DNA of 44,263 bases, taken from positions 36,080 to 80,342 of the forward strand of contig DDTO01000003.1 of assembly GCA_002344135.1 (NCBI GenBank), in the 5' to 3' direction. The translations under genes were made by a program, and so were the position numbers. Below are positions 7,434 through 15,783 of the stretch, one piece after another (position 1 is the stretch's first letter; every line of letters starts with the position of its first letter). A model generated the notes under the pieces. It was not told where the DNA came from. It worked only from the letters and a program-made list of their open reading frames with translations, and made no database searches. Source of the DNA: Chthonomonas sp. UBA2362 (GTDB lineage Bacteria > Armatimonadota > Fimbriimonadia > Fimbriimonadales > Fimbriimonadaceae).

Positions 7434-8765
7434 ATGCCCTACATTCCTCACACCGAGGCCGATCGTCGCCGCATGCTGGCCGAGATCGGCGTGGACAGCA
7501 TCGACGATCTCCTGCGCGAGATCCCCGAGAGCCTGCGCTTGCGAGATCCCCTCGACGTCCCCAGCGGGCTCGACGAGCACAACCTCTTCCTCTACCTATT
7601 CGATCTCGCGGCGAAGAATCTCTCGTCGGCCAAGCTGACCTGGTTCCTCGGAGCGGGACTCTACGATCGGTACATTCCCGCCACCGTCGGCGCGGTCATC
7701 TCGCGCGGCGAGTTCCTGACGGCCTACACGCCGTACCAGCCGGAGCTCTCCCAGGGCTTCCTCCAGTCGATTTACGAGTTCCAGACCATGGTGGCCGAGC
7801 TATACGGCATGGACGTGGCGAACGCCTCCATGTACGACGGATCGACCTCGATGGCGGAGGCCGCGCTCCTGGCGTGCGGTCAGACGGGGCGAAGCAAGAT
7901 CGTGGTCTCCCAGGCGGTCCACCCGGCTTACCGGCAGGTCCTGAGCACCTATGCGTGGGCCAGCGGCCATCGAGTCGCGGAGGTTGCGGCGCCCGCGGGC
8001 GATACGACCGACTTCTCGGCGGTCGACGGCGAGGCCGCGTGCCTGATCGTGCAGTATCCGAACTTCTTCGGCATCATCGAGGACCTCGCGGCGGCGCGAG
8101 CGGCGGCGACGGAGGCGGGCGCCTTGCTCATCGTCGTCGCCGATCCGATCGCGATGGGGCTGCTCCCGCCTCCTGGCCAATTCGGGGCCGATATCGTCGT
8201 GGGGGAGGGCCAGCCGATCGGGGTCGCGATGGGCTTCGGGGGTCCGCTCGTGGGGCTCTTCGCTTGCCGCCAGGACCTCATCCGCCGCCTGCCCGGGCGC
8301 ATCGTGGGCCGCACCCACGACCACCAGGGCCGCCCCGGCTTCACGATGACCCTACGAACGCGCGAGCAGGACATCCGCCGCGAAAAGGCGACCTCGAACA
8401 TCTGCACCAACGAGGCACTCATGGCCCTCGCCGCGACCGTCTATCTCATCGCGGTCGGCAAGAACGGCTTGCGCTCCGTCGCCGAGAGCACCGTCCGCAA
8501 CACCCAGTACGCGATCCGAGCGCTCACGAGCGCCGGAGGCAGGGTCCGCTTCGAGAGGCGCGTCTTCGGCGAATTCGTTCTCGATTTGCCCAAGCCGGCG
8601 GTTCAGGTCCGCGACGCGCTGATCGAGCAGGGGATCATGGCCGGCCTGCCGCTCGGCGACACCTATCCGGGGCTCGAGAACTCCCTGCTCGTCGCCTTGA
8701 CGGAGACGCGAAGCCGAGCGCAGATCGACGATTACGGACGGAAGCTCGCCGAAGTCCTGAACTGA
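7434..8765 (+). CDS. gcvPA: Glycine dehydrogenase (decarboxylating) subunit 1
   Basis: N-terminal half of the split, two-subunit P protein, which decarboxylates glycine with PLP and loads the H-protein lipoyl arm. The 443-residue length and the sequence MPYIPHTEADRRRMLAEIGV... match the split GcvPA form. Also typical are the ELSQGFLQSIYEFQTMVAELYGMDVANAS-type segment and REQDIRREKATSNICTNEAL. The PLP lysine lies on subunit 2 (GcvPB), which does not follow here; after the stop come a dispersed repeat and an opposite-strand lipoprotein. The operon is therefore only gcvH-gcvPA, and gcvPB and gcvT must lie elsewhere. Confidence 0.93.
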   Translation: MPYIPHTEADRRRMLAEIGVDSIDDLLREIPESLRLRDPLDVPSGLDEHNLFLYLFDLAAKNLSSAKLTWFLGAGLYDRYIPATVGAVISRGEFLTAYTPYQPELSQGFLQSIYEFQTMVAELYGMDVANASMYDGSTSMAEAALLACGQTGRSKIVVSQAVHPAYRQVLSTYAWASGHRVAEVAAPAGDTTDFSAVDGEAACLIVQYPNFFGIIEDLAAARAAATEAGALLIVVADPIAMGLLPPPGQFGADIVVGEGQPIGVAMGFGGPLVGLFACRQDLIRRLPGRIVGRTHDHQGRPGFTMTLRTREQDIRREKATSNICTNEALMALAATVYLIAVGKNGLRSVAESTVRNTQYAIRALTSAGGRVRFERRVFGEFVLDLPKPAVQVRDALIEQGIMAGLPLGDTYPGLENSLLVALTETRSRAQIDDYGRKLAEVLN

Positions 8766-8772
8766 TTGTGGT

Positions 8773-8830
8773 CGGGTGCCGGGGGATGGTTTCGTGCCCC
8801 CGGATCACGGTCGTCTTCCCGCGAGGCGCG
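8773..8830 (+). repeat. Dispersed intergenic hairpin repeat, copy B
   Basis: Same element as at 4014: GTGCCGGGGGATGG, TTTCGTGCCCCCGG, then TCGTCTTCCCGCG. Here it sits between convergent gcvPA and a lipoprotein gene, so its hairpin could serve both 3' ends. Confidence 0.7.
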
Positions 8831-8836
8831 TCCCCG

Positions 8837-9085
8837 CTAGCCGCCGCCTGCCATGCGAGGATCGGCTTTGAACTTCGGGTCGTTCGGATTCGGCGGCGTG
8901 ATGACCACGCCCCCTTGCGGCACGCTTTCGTTGCCAGGCACCTCGTTCACGATCGTTGCGCCGCTTTGGGTCTTACCCTTGGGCTTGATGCCGGTGGCGC
9001 CCGCATCGGCGGTTGCCCCCTCCTTCTGACCGCAACCGACGAGCAGGAGCGCAGAGAAGATCGATAGGAGAATCAGTCGGATCAT
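8837..9085 (-). CDS. Small lipoprotein, function unknown
   Basis: An 82-residue predicted lipoprotein: MIRLILLSIFSALLLVGCGQKEG is a signal sequence with lipobox LVGC, giving a lipidated Cys. The mature part is short, Gly/Pro/Asn-rich (GGVVITPPNPNDPKF) and probably disordered. The ATG at 9085 is preceded by GGAGG at good spacing and is preferred to the longer frame start. It follows the pseudopilin gene on the same strand. No function can be given. Confidence 0.7.
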   Translation of the reverse strand: MIRLILLSIFSALLLVGCGQKEGATADAGATGIKPKGKTQSGATIVNEVPGNESVPQGGVVITPPNPNDPKFKADPRMAGGG

Positions 9086-9100
9086 TGGGTTCCTCCAAGG

Positions 9101-9124
9101 ACCGGCCGTCACGGGACGGCCGGT
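9101..9124 (-). terminator. Hairpin between pseudopilin and lipoprotein genes
   Basis: A perfect 10-bp stem (ACCGGCCGTC / GACGGCCGGT) with a 4-base loop. It lies just after the pseudopilin stop and just before the ribosome binding site of the lipoprotein gene. It lacks a U tract and may partly terminate or set the expression ratio of the two genes. Confidence 0.55.
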
Positions 9125-9136
9125 CGGTGTTCGAGC

Positions 9137-9937
9137 CTAGGGCTCCATGATGCAGGTGTCTTGAATGGCGAACTTGAGCCGAGCCGCGTTCTTATCGAGC
9201 CACCACTCGCCCGTGTAGAAGCTGTTGTCGACACAGGTGTAGGGAGCGTTCGGATTGCCCAGGAGCGCCGTGGCCCGGTACCACTTGGCGTGGCCGTCGT
9301 AGAGGCCGACGATCGTGCCGAGGTTGTGCCGGTTGTTCAGGCCGATGACCGCGCCGGAGGGCAGGTTGTTGATGCCGCCGTTGTCGCCCAGGTAGCCACG
9401 CCAGCCCTGGAGCGTATCGCCCGAGTTGGACGACATGAAGTGGACCCAGCGGGTCGGGTCGGGCATTTCGGAGATGGTGACCTCGCGCATCCCGTTGGCC
9501 GCGCAGTGCGGATCGCCGGCGTTGACGAAGTACCAGCCGCTGATCTTGGTGTTTTGGCCGATCGGATGGGAACCTCGGGTTTCCCACTTGCCCCCGTAGG
9601 CCGCCCGCTGAGCCGCCGGGTCTAGAAAGACGTCGGTGCTCTTGCAATAGGGCTGGATGAGGTTCGGCCAGATGTCGGTACCGGTAGTCGGCGGGTTGGT
9701 GTTGGTGCCGACGCTGGCGCCGCATGCGTTATAGCGAGGGACGCGGTGGCCGTCGTTATCGTCCATGTACATCATGGCGGCGAGCATCAGCTGCTTGGTG
9801 TTGGAGATGGCGACGGTCTTCTTGGCGGCCGCCTTGGCCTGAGCGAAGACGGGGAAGAGAATGGCGGCAAGGATCGCGATGATGGCGATGACCACCAGCA
9901 ACTCGATCAACGTGAATCCACGATATCTGCGGAACAT
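9137..9937 (-). CDS. Prepilin-type (DUF1559-like, H-X9-DG) pseudopilin
   Basis: A 266-residue type II secretion/type IV pilus-like pseudopilin. The N-terminus is textbook: a short basic leader ending in G, then FTLIELLVVIAIIAILAAILFPVFAQA, so a prepilin peptidase should cut before F and methylate it. The C-terminal part contains RHNLGTIVGLYDGHAK, the H-X9-DG motif of pseudopilins abundant in planctomycete- and armatimonad-type genomes. The ATG at 9937 follows GAGG by 6 bases; the longer frame upstream runs through non-coding sequence. It is likely anchored in the inner membrane as part of an unidentified secretion or surface assembly. No other pilus gene is nearby. Confidence 0.85.
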   Translation of the reverse strand: MFRRYRGFTLIELLVVIAIIAILAAILFPVFAQAKAAAKKTVAISNTKQLMLAAMMYMDDNDGHRVPRYNACGASVGTNTNPPTTGTDIWPNLIQPYCKSTDVFLDPAAQRAAYGGKWETRGSHPIGQNTKISGWYFVNAGDPHCAANGMREVTISEMPDPTRWVHFMSSNSGDTLQGWRGYLGDNGGINNLPSGAVIGLNNRHNLGTIVGLYDGHAKWYRATALLGNPNAPYTCVDNSFYTGEWWLDKNAARLKFAIQDTCIMEP

Positions 9938-10281
9938 ATAAGACCTCGATATGAGTAGTATTCGTCCGACCGCGGAGGCCGTAGCGCCCGCGGAGGGCTT
10001 ACTGGCATCATAGTACACTCGGGGCGTTTCGCAAACGAGACAAGCGTCTGGCTGAGAGACTTTTTTAAGAGGAGCGAACGCTCGATCTGCTAGCGCGACG
10101 CCTTGCCGGGCATCGCGTACTGCCTCGCTTCTCTCGGGATGACGTTTCCCTCTGCCGATCCGTCTTATCCTTCGAGAAACTCCGGGCCTAGGCGTCGTAG
10201 GGAACGGCCAGGGCGTATAAACTGTAAGTGCCGCGGCAATCCGCGACACCATCGAACGAGGCGAGAATTGGGGGGAACTGG
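9938..10281. other. 344-bp intergenic region between divergent genes
   Basis: It holds the upstream signals of the pseudopilin (minus) and the PIN-TRAM gene (plus). The stretch around 10070-10150 reads on the minus strand as CGTCATCCCGAGAGAAGCG followed by GC-rich sequence. It looks like a decayed dispersed repeat of the 'TCATCCCGAG' kind common in some genomes, but no second copy is in this window. I see no gene in it. Confidence 0.4.
10007..10034 (-). promoter_or_regulatory. Candidate promoter of the pseudopilin gene
   Basis: On the minus strand TTGCGA (10034-10029), a 16-base spacer and TATGAT (10012-10007) lie about 70 bases upstream of the ATG at 9937. Confidence 0.4.
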
Positions 10282-11595
10282 TTGAGCAAAGGACGCAAGC
10301 TTGTCATCATCTGCTTCGCGATCTTGGGCGCGATATCGGCGGGCCTCGCCGCGCCTTCCCTTCTCCAGAGCCTCTTCGAGGCGATCCAGCGCGCCACTCC
10401 GGTGCCGACTCAGGTCATTCCTCCTCCCGACACCAAGCCCAAGGCCACGGAATCCAGCGCGAAGACGGGCTCCGAGGACAAACAGACGCCGTCTTCTGCC
10501 GAGGCGGACGATCCTGCCAAGAAGCCAGAACCCGAAAGGAAGATCGACCCGAAGGCGGTCTATGAGCGCTCGATCGGCGAGATCAACCGCCAAATGGGTC
10601 CGGAGCAGTACCCCGGTTCGAGGAACCCGGCCACGATCTTCGCCGTCGCCCTGCTCGGCCTGATCATCGGCGCCGGCATCGGCAACCTGGTGTACCGGTT
10701 CTTCGAGCGAACCGGCGAGCGCTGGGACAAGATGGAGTCGGGCGACAAGGTGACGCTGTTCTTGGGCATCTTCGCCGGCATCATCGCCTCGGTGCCGTTT
10801 TTGTTCATTTTCACGGGCCTCGGCAACGTGATCGCTCCGCTGGCGACCTTCGGGCTGACGATCGGCTTCAGCGCGATGGCGGTGTACGCGCTGCGTTCCA
10901 TGGACGAGTTCCTCCCTTGGCAACGCAACAAGGGCCGCTCCCGGCGTTCGGGGATCAAAATCCTCGATACGAACGTGATCATCGATGGACGGGTGTACGA
11001 CGTGGCCCGCTCGGGCTTTCTCGACGGCCAGCTTTACGTTCCCAACTTCGTGCTCGACGAGCTCCAGCATATTGCCGACAGCGCCGATCCGCTCAGGCGG
11101 CAGCGCGGCCGGCGCGGCCTCGACGTTCTGCGGCACATGCAGGCCGACTTCCCGATGGAAGTGGGCACCCACGACCGGCTGAGCCCCGACCTGCACGACG
11201 GGGTGGACGCACGGCTCGTTCGCTTGGCCAAAGCGATCGGGGGCGACATCGTGACGAACGACTTCAACCTGAATCGGGTGGCGGCGCTCCAGCAGGTAAA
11301 CGTTCTCAACCTCAACGACCTCGCGCTCGCCCTGAAGCCGAACGTTTTGCCGCGCGAGCCGCTCACGATCGCGATCATCCGGGAGGGCAACCAGCCCGGC
11401 CAGGGCGTGGGCTACCTCGACGACGGCACGATGGTCGTGGTCGAGCACGGCCGACGCCACATGAACGAGACCATGCAAGTGATCGTGACGCAAGTGATCC
11501 AGACCGAACGCGGCAAGATGATTTTCGCCGAGATCCCCGAGGAAGAGGAGCCGGACCAGGAAATGCGCCGGCGACGCGCCAAAGGAAGCGTGTGA
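10282..11595 (+). CDS. PIN-TRAM domain membrane protein (YacL-like)
   Basis: A membrane-anchored protein with a PIN nuclease-like domain followed by a TRAM RNA-binding domain, as in the YacL family. Visible parts: a membrane segment at the N-terminus (KLVIICFAILGAISAGLA), a Pro/Lys-rich linker, further membrane helices (TIFAVALLGLIIGAGIGNLVY and two after it), the PIN domain from KILDTNVIIDGRVYDVA with later acidic residues (DARLVRLAKAIGGDIVTNDFN), and the TRAM domain near the end (NQPGQGVGYLDDGTMVVVEHG). I choose the TTG at 10282, preceded by GGGGGGAA. The stop overlaps the ispDF start (GTGTGA), as in many genomes where yacL precedes ispD. Confidence 0.88.
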   Translation: MSKGRKLVIICFAILGAISAGLAAPSLLQSLFEAIQRATPVPTQVIPPPDTKPKATESSAKTGSEDKQTPSSAEADDPAKKPEPERKIDPKAVYERSIGEINRQMGPEQYPGSRNPATIFAVALLGLIIGAGIGNLVYRFFERTGERWDKMESGDKVTLFLGIFAGIIASVPFLFIFTGLGNVIAPLATFGLTIGFSAMAVYALRSMDEFLPWQRNKGRSRRSGIKILDTNVIIDGRVYDVARSGFLDGQLYVPNFVLDELQHIADSADPLRRQRGRRGLDVLRHMQADFPMEVGTHDRLSPDLHDGVDARLVRLAKAIGGDIVTNDFNLNRVAALQQVNVLNLNDLALALKPNVLPREPLTIAIIREGNQPGQGVGYLDDGTMVVVEHGRRHMNETMQVIVTQVIQTERGKMIFAEIPEEEEPDQEMRRRRAKGSV

Positions 11596-12698
11596 CGCTC
11601 GCCATCGTCGTTGCCGCCGGACGCTCGGAGCGCTTCGGTAGGGACAAATTGCGCTTGCCGCTCGGTGGGCGACCGGTCTGGCGTTGGAGCGTCGATGCCT
11701 TCCTTCGTCATCCCAGGATCGATGCGGTCGGGATTGTCGGGCCGGCCGATCTCGGTTTGCCCGCGCTTGCTTATCGGGTCGACGGGGGCGCGACTCGTCA
11801 GGAGAGCGTGTACTCCGGACTTCGGGTCGCTGCATCGATCGATGCGGGTGCTCTCGCCCTGATTCACGATGGCGCACGTCCCTTCGTCTCGGACTCCCTC
11901 ATCGACCGCGTTCTCGACAGCGCGCTGGGGCATGGAGCGGCGGCGCCGGTGGTCCCGCTCTTCGACACGATCCGTGAGTTCCCGGCGGCCCGGATCGTCC
12001 TCCGCGAGAGCCTACGTGGAACCCAAACGCCCCAAGCAGCGCGAGTGAGCGACCTGCTGCGCGCTCACGAGACCGGGGACCCGGAGGCGACCGACGACAT
12101 GGCCCTCCTCGCATCGATCGGCATTCGGGCGGCATTCGTCGACGGCGATCGCGCAAACTTCAAGATCACGACCGAAGAGGACTACGCGATGGCGAGAGCG
12201 CTCACCGAGGAAACCCGGACCGGCATCGGCTACGACGTGCATGCTTTCTCGCCCGATTCGGACCGGCCTCTGATGCTGGGGGGAGTCCATTTTCCCGGCG
12301 AACCCGGATTGGAAGGGCACTCGGACGCCGATGCGCTCCTTCATGCGGTGACCGATGCGATTCTCGGCGCCGCCGGCCTCGGAGATATCGGCGTGCACTT
12401 TCCTCCCACCGATTGCACTTGGAAGGATGTCTCCTCCTTGGTTTTTCTGCAGAAGGCTGGTACTCTGATAAGGCAAGAGGGATGGAGCGTCGTTCACTTA
12501 GACGCAACCGTACTCGCGGAGCGACCCAAGATCGTCGCTCGCCGCGAGGAGATTCGAAGGTCGATCGCTTCGACCTTGGGGATCGCCCCCGAACGCGTCA
12601 GCATCAAAGCCACGACCCATGAAGGGCTGGGCGCGATCGGCCGCGGCGAGGGCATCGCCGCTATGGCGATCGCGACGATCAGCCGAAGAGGAGATTAA
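11592..12698 (+). CDS. ispDF: Bifunctional MEP cytidylyltransferase / MECDP synthase
   Basis: A single 368-residue protein joining two steps of the non-mevalonate isoprenoid pathway. Residues 1-205 are IspD: the CTP-binding start LAIVVAAGRSERFGRDK, the IHDGARPFVS motif and a C-terminal KITTEEDYAMA. Residues about 211-368 are IspF: GIGYDVHAF with metal ligands D215 and H217, EGHSDADALLHAVTDAILGA, GDIGVHFPPTD and KATTHEGLGAIGRGEGI. The GTG start at 11592 overlaps the previous stop, so it is translationally coupled to the PIN-TRAM gene. The IspD half is slightly short but keeps its motifs. IspE acts between the two activities and is not in the window. Confidence 0.93.
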   Translation: MTLAIVVAAGRSERFGRDKLRLPLGGRPVWRWSVDAFLRHPRIDAVGIVGPADLGLPALAYRVDGGATRQESVYSGLRVAASIDAGALALIHDGARPFVSDSLIDRVLDSALGHGAAAPVVPLFDTIREFPAARIVLRESLRGTQTPQAARVSDLLRAHETGDPEATDDMALLASIGIRAAFVDGDRANFKITTEEDYAMARALTEETRTGIGYDVHAFSPDSDRPLMLGGVHFPGEPGLEGHSDADALLHAVTDAILGAAGLGDIGVHFPPTDCTWKDVSSLVFLQKAGTLIRQEGWSVVHLDATVLAERPKIVARREEIRRSIASTLGIAPERVSIKATTHEGLGAIGRGEGIAAMAIATISRRGD

Positions 12699-12701
12699 CA
12701 A

Positions 12702-13241
12702 ATGGACGTTCTCGTACGCAATGCAGAAGGCAACCTGAGCGGCGCCGATAAGGACTATGCGGCGCAGAAGTTGGGACGGCTCGACCGCTTCTTCCACGAC
12801 GCCAAGAAGGTGGAAATGGTCCACCGCGAAGAGAAACTTGGCCGCCACCGGGTGGAAATCACCGTCTTCGCCGACCACTTCACCGTCCGTGGCGAAGAGA
12901 CCGAGGAGACCGTTCGCGCGGCCATCGACAAGGTCGCCGAGAAGCTCGAGAACCGGCTCCGCCGCCTCAAGACTCGGCTCATGAAGAGTCATCGTCGCCG
13001 CGGCGCCGCTGTGCCGAAGGGCCTCGAAGAGGAGCCTCTTCACGAGGACGGTCACGAGGAGATCGACTTCAAGGAGCGAAAGGTGTTCCTGATTAAGCCG
13101 ATGTCGTACGAAGAGGCCGCGCTTCAATTGGAGATGATCGATCACTCCTTCTTCGTGTTCCGCAGCGAGGGCAACAACTCGATCGAAGTGATCTACAAGC
13201 GAAAGGACGGCAAGTACGGCCTGCTTCAACCAGAAGGTTAA
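12702..13241 (+). CDS. hpf: Ribosome hibernation promoting factor, long form
   Basis: A 179-residue long-form HPF. The N-terminal YfiA/RaiA-type domain (about 1-100) binds the 30S decoding region. The C-terminal domain (about 120-177: ERKVFLIKPMSYEEAALQLEMIDHSFFVFRSEGNNSIEVIYKRKDGKYGLLQPE) drives 100S dimer formation and silences ribosomes in stationary phase. Both are complete. It begins 3 bases after ispDF, so it is probably the last gene of the yacL-ispDF-hpf operon. Its TAA stop shares bases with the stop of the convergent methyltransferase. Confidence 0.93.
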   Translation: MDVLVRNAEGNLSGADKDYAAQKLGRLDRFFHDAKKVEMVHREEKLGRHRVEITVFADHFTVRGEETEETVRAAIDKVAEKLENRLRRLKTRLMKSHRRRGAAVPKGLEEEPLHEDGHEEIDFKERKVFLIKPMSYEEAALQLEMIDHSFFVFRSEGNNSIEVIYKRKDGKYGLLQPEG

Positions 13242-14026
13242 GCCGGCTTTCGTCCGAGGAAGATCCGCTCGCCGATGAAGAGGCCGAGCTTGCGAGCCTT
13301 CGCATGCCCCATCTCGGCGATCAAGTCGACGATCTCGACCTGCCAGCCGGACTCGCGAAGCCGGTCGATGTAGTCCATCGCGTAGATCCGGACGTGATCA
13401 CCCTGACCGAATACCCTCATTCGGTCTTCGTCGGTGGTGACGGCGGGGTCTTCGAAGGTGGCGTCCAGCTTCAGCGACACGGGCACTTGGAGCACCGCCC
13501 ATCCGCCGGGCTTCACGACTCGCAGAAGCTCTGTCATCGCGGCTCGGTCTTCGATGATGTGCTCCAACACGTGGCAGCAGATCAGGCAATCGAACGCGTC
13601 GGTACGAAACGACAGACGGCAAATGTCGCTCAGCACCGCGACTCCCGGCATGGGAAAGAGATCGACCGTGGCATAAACCTGGTGCCCCAGTTCGGCTAGC
13701 CGCTCAGCAATGCAGAGTTCCGGGGAGAAGTGGAGGACCTTCTGCCGCTTCGTGAAGATATCCGTTCGGTCGCGCAGGAACAGATAGAGGAGCCTCTCCC
13801 TGTCATAAGAGTGGCAATGCGGGCAAGTGACCCGCCGATACCCGCCCGGCGTGATCTGGAGGTCAGCCAGCACCGCGGCGGTGGCTCCTCTGGGCTCGAA
13901 ATCTTTCAGCCAGGCGCCGCACATGAGGCAGCGGTGCTTGAGGCCAAACCTTCCGGCTCGCCACTGAAACTGCCGCAACATCGTCCGAGCCCCGCCCGGC
14001 AGCGCCTTTTTAATCACTCCCTTCAT
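13238..14026 (-). CDS. Class I SAM-dependent methyltransferase with Cys-rich N-terminus
   Basis: A 262-residue methyltransferase of the Methyltransf_11 type. A cysteine-rich N-terminal part (RCLMCGAW ... VTCPHCHSYDRERLL) looks like a zinc ribbon. The Rossmann core follows: KVLHFSPE in place of a standard motif I, VDLFPMPGVAVLSDICRLSF, then DAFDCLICCHVLEHIIEDRAAMTELLRVVKPGGWAVLQVPV. Such proteins often sit in sugar or surface-polymer gene sets; the substrate is unknown. I prefer the ATG at 14026 because a TAGAAT box lies about 18 bases upstream of it, inside the possible GTG extension to 14065. Confidence 0.8.
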   Translation of the reverse strand: MKGVIKKALPGGARTMLRQFQWRAGRFGLKHRCLMCGAWLKDFEPRGATAAVLADLQITPGGYRRVTCPHCHSYDRERLLYLFLRDRTDIFTKRQKVLHFSPELCIAERLAELGHQVYATVDLFPMPGVAVLSDICRLSFRTDAFDCLICCHVLEHIIEDRAAMTELLRVVKPGGWAVLQVPVSLKLDATFEDPAVTTDEDRMRVFGQGDHVRIYAMDYIDRLRESGWQVEIVDLIAEMGHAKARKLGLFIGERIFLGRKPA

Positions 14027-14104
14027 CTTCCGATCCGTCGAGAATTCTATTCCTTGTTTCGGCACTCTCGCGTGCCCCGTTCAGACCGCAGGTAAAACGG
14101 TTCG

Positions 14105-15715
14105 ATGCTTCTCCAGGCGATCCTTACTCTAGCCCTTACGCCGGCGAACTGGCCGACGACTCGGGCCGAACGCTCCGGCTTCACGGAAACGTCGACCTAC
14201 GAAGACGTCGTCCAGTTCCTCGGGGCGCTGCAGCAATGCGGGTCGCCGATGACTCTCGAGTGGATCGGGGAGAGCGTCGAGGGCCGAAGCATTCCGCTGG
14301 CGATCCTCTCTTGGCCCCCCGTGACGACCCCGCTCGAAGCCAAGCGGACGGGGAGGCCGGTGGTCTACGTACAAGCGAACATCCATGCCGGAGAGGTCGA
14401 GGGTAAGGAAGCGGCCCAGACCCTGCTGCGCCGCTTGAGCCAAGAAGCGGTCGCCCTCGCCGCTGCTGATGGACGGTCGAAGCCATCGAACACTCTGGTC
14501 GACAAATTCGTCTTTCTCGTCGATCCGATCTACAACCTCGACGGCAACGAGAAGTTCGGGCCCGCCGAGCGGAATCGGCCGGGCCAGGACGGGCCTGCCC
14601 AGGTCGGCGTGCGTGCAAACGCCCAAAACTTCGATCTGAACCGCGACTGCATCAAGGCCGAATCGCCCGAGATGCGGGCCGCCCTCGAGGCGGTTTACGT
14701 TCGCTGGGATCCGGACGTCGTGTTCGACCTTCACACGACCAACGGCACCCGACACGGCTTCGAGCACACGTATGCGCCTCCGACGAACCCGAACACCGAT
14801 CCCGGCGTCTTGCGCTACTCCCGCGACGCGCTCATGCCCTGGGTGCGACGCGAGTATCGAAAACGTTACGGTCAAGAGATCTTCGACTACGGGAATGCCG
14901 TGGGAAGCGGCAACGCGCGTCGCTGGGAGACTTTCGGCCACGAGGGGCGGTATGTTTCGAATTACGTCGGCCTCAGGAATCGTATCGGGATCCTGAGCGA
15001 AGCCGTCAGCTTCCTCCCGTTCCGGGATCGCGTCGTCTCGACGGAGCGTTTCGTCGACTTATGCCTCTCGCGTTTGGCGTTGGACGCTCGCCGGGTGCTG
15101 GACTTGTCGCGAGAGGCGGATCGTCGAATGGTGGAATGGTCGAGAAGCGGGCCAGAGTTGGGACTGCGCTTCGAAATGGGGCGAAGGGCATCCGAAGACA
15201 CGGTTTCACTGGAGCGCCCGCCCGCGCGGCCCGGAAAGCGGCCAGCGGCGGTCGATTGGCTGACGATGCCGGTCTTCGACCGCTGGGCCGCCACCAAGCG
15301 GAGCCGGTTCCCCTCGGCCTACCTGCTTCCGCCGGCGCAAACCGCCGCCGTCGATCTTCTTCGGCGGCACGGGGCGGTCGTCCGCGTCCTGGAAGAGGAT
15401 TGGACAGGTCTATGTGACCGGTTCGACATTACGAAGGCCAGCCAGGCCAATCAGGCATTCCAGGGCCATCGCTTATGGACTCTGGAAGGCGAGTTTCGCG
15501 CGGAGCGGACCTCCTGGCCGAAAGGGTCCTTCTTGGTCCAGACCGGCCAGCCGCTCGGCGTGCTCATCTTTCACATCCTGGAGCCGGAGAGCACCGACGG
15601 GGCGGCGACCTGGGGCTTCCTCGGCGACTTTGTAACGGCGTCCGTCTATCCTGCCCAGAAAGTGTTTGGTCCGATTCCAGTTCGATCGAGCGTGATGGAG
15701 CCGCGGAGCCACTGA
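14105..15715 (+). CDS. M14 family zinc carboxypeptidase-like protein, exported
   Basis: A 536-residue peptidase M14-type protein with a signal peptide-like start (MLLQAILTLALTPANW). Zinc ligands are visible: H94 and E97 in NIHAGEVEGKE and H210 in VVFDLHTTNG. The substrate-binding NFDLNRD lies at 176-181 and the catalytic Glu is probably E299 in GILSEAVSF. It is longer than a bare M14 domain; the last ~200 residues are an extra C-terminal region seen in some bacterial M14 homologues. It likely trims peptides outside the cytoplasm. A GGTAAAAC box sits just upstream of the ATG. Single-gene unit, divergent from the methyltransferase. Confidence 0.85.
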   Translation: MLLQAILTLALTPANWPTTRAERSGFTETSTYEDVVQFLGALQQCGSPMTLEWIGESVEGRSIPLAILSWPPVTTPLEAKRTGRPVVYVQANIHAGEVEGKEAAQTLLRRLSQEAVALAAADGRSKPSNTLVDKFVFLVDPIYNLDGNEKFGPAERNRPGQDGPAQVGVRANAQNFDLNRDCIKAESPEMRAALEAVYVRWDPDVVFDLHTTNGTRHGFEHTYAPPTNPNTDPGVLRYSRDALMPWVRREYRKRYGQEIFDYGNAVGSGNARRWETFGHEGRYVSNYVGLRNRIGILSEAVSFLPFRDRVVSTERFVDLCLSRLALDARRVLDLSREADRRMVEWSRSGPELGLRFEMGRRASEDTVSLERPPARPGKRPAAVDWLTMPVFDRWAATKRSRFPSAYLLPPAQTAAVDLLRRHGAVVRVLEEDWTGLCDRFDITKASQANQAFQGHRLWTLEGEFRAERTSWPKGSFLVQTGQPLGVLIFHILEPESTDGAATWGFLGDFVTASVYPAQKVFGPIPVRSSVMEPRSH

Positions 15716-15733
15716 GTTCACCAAGCCGTCCCT

Positions 15734-15741
15734 GGTAAACT
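15734..15741 (+). promoter_or_regulatory. -10-like box before trigger factor
   Basis: GGTAAACT, identical to the box before gcvH, 42 bases upstream of the trigger factor ATG. Confidence 0.35.
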
Positions 15742-15783
15742 GGGGCTTCGCGGAGGGCGTCGATTCGCCCGCGATAACACCCC

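Noticed and set aside
10228..10281. Upstream start for the PIN-TRAM gene
   Set aside because: The extra 18 residues precede the first membrane helix without a ribosome binding site; TTG 10282 has one.
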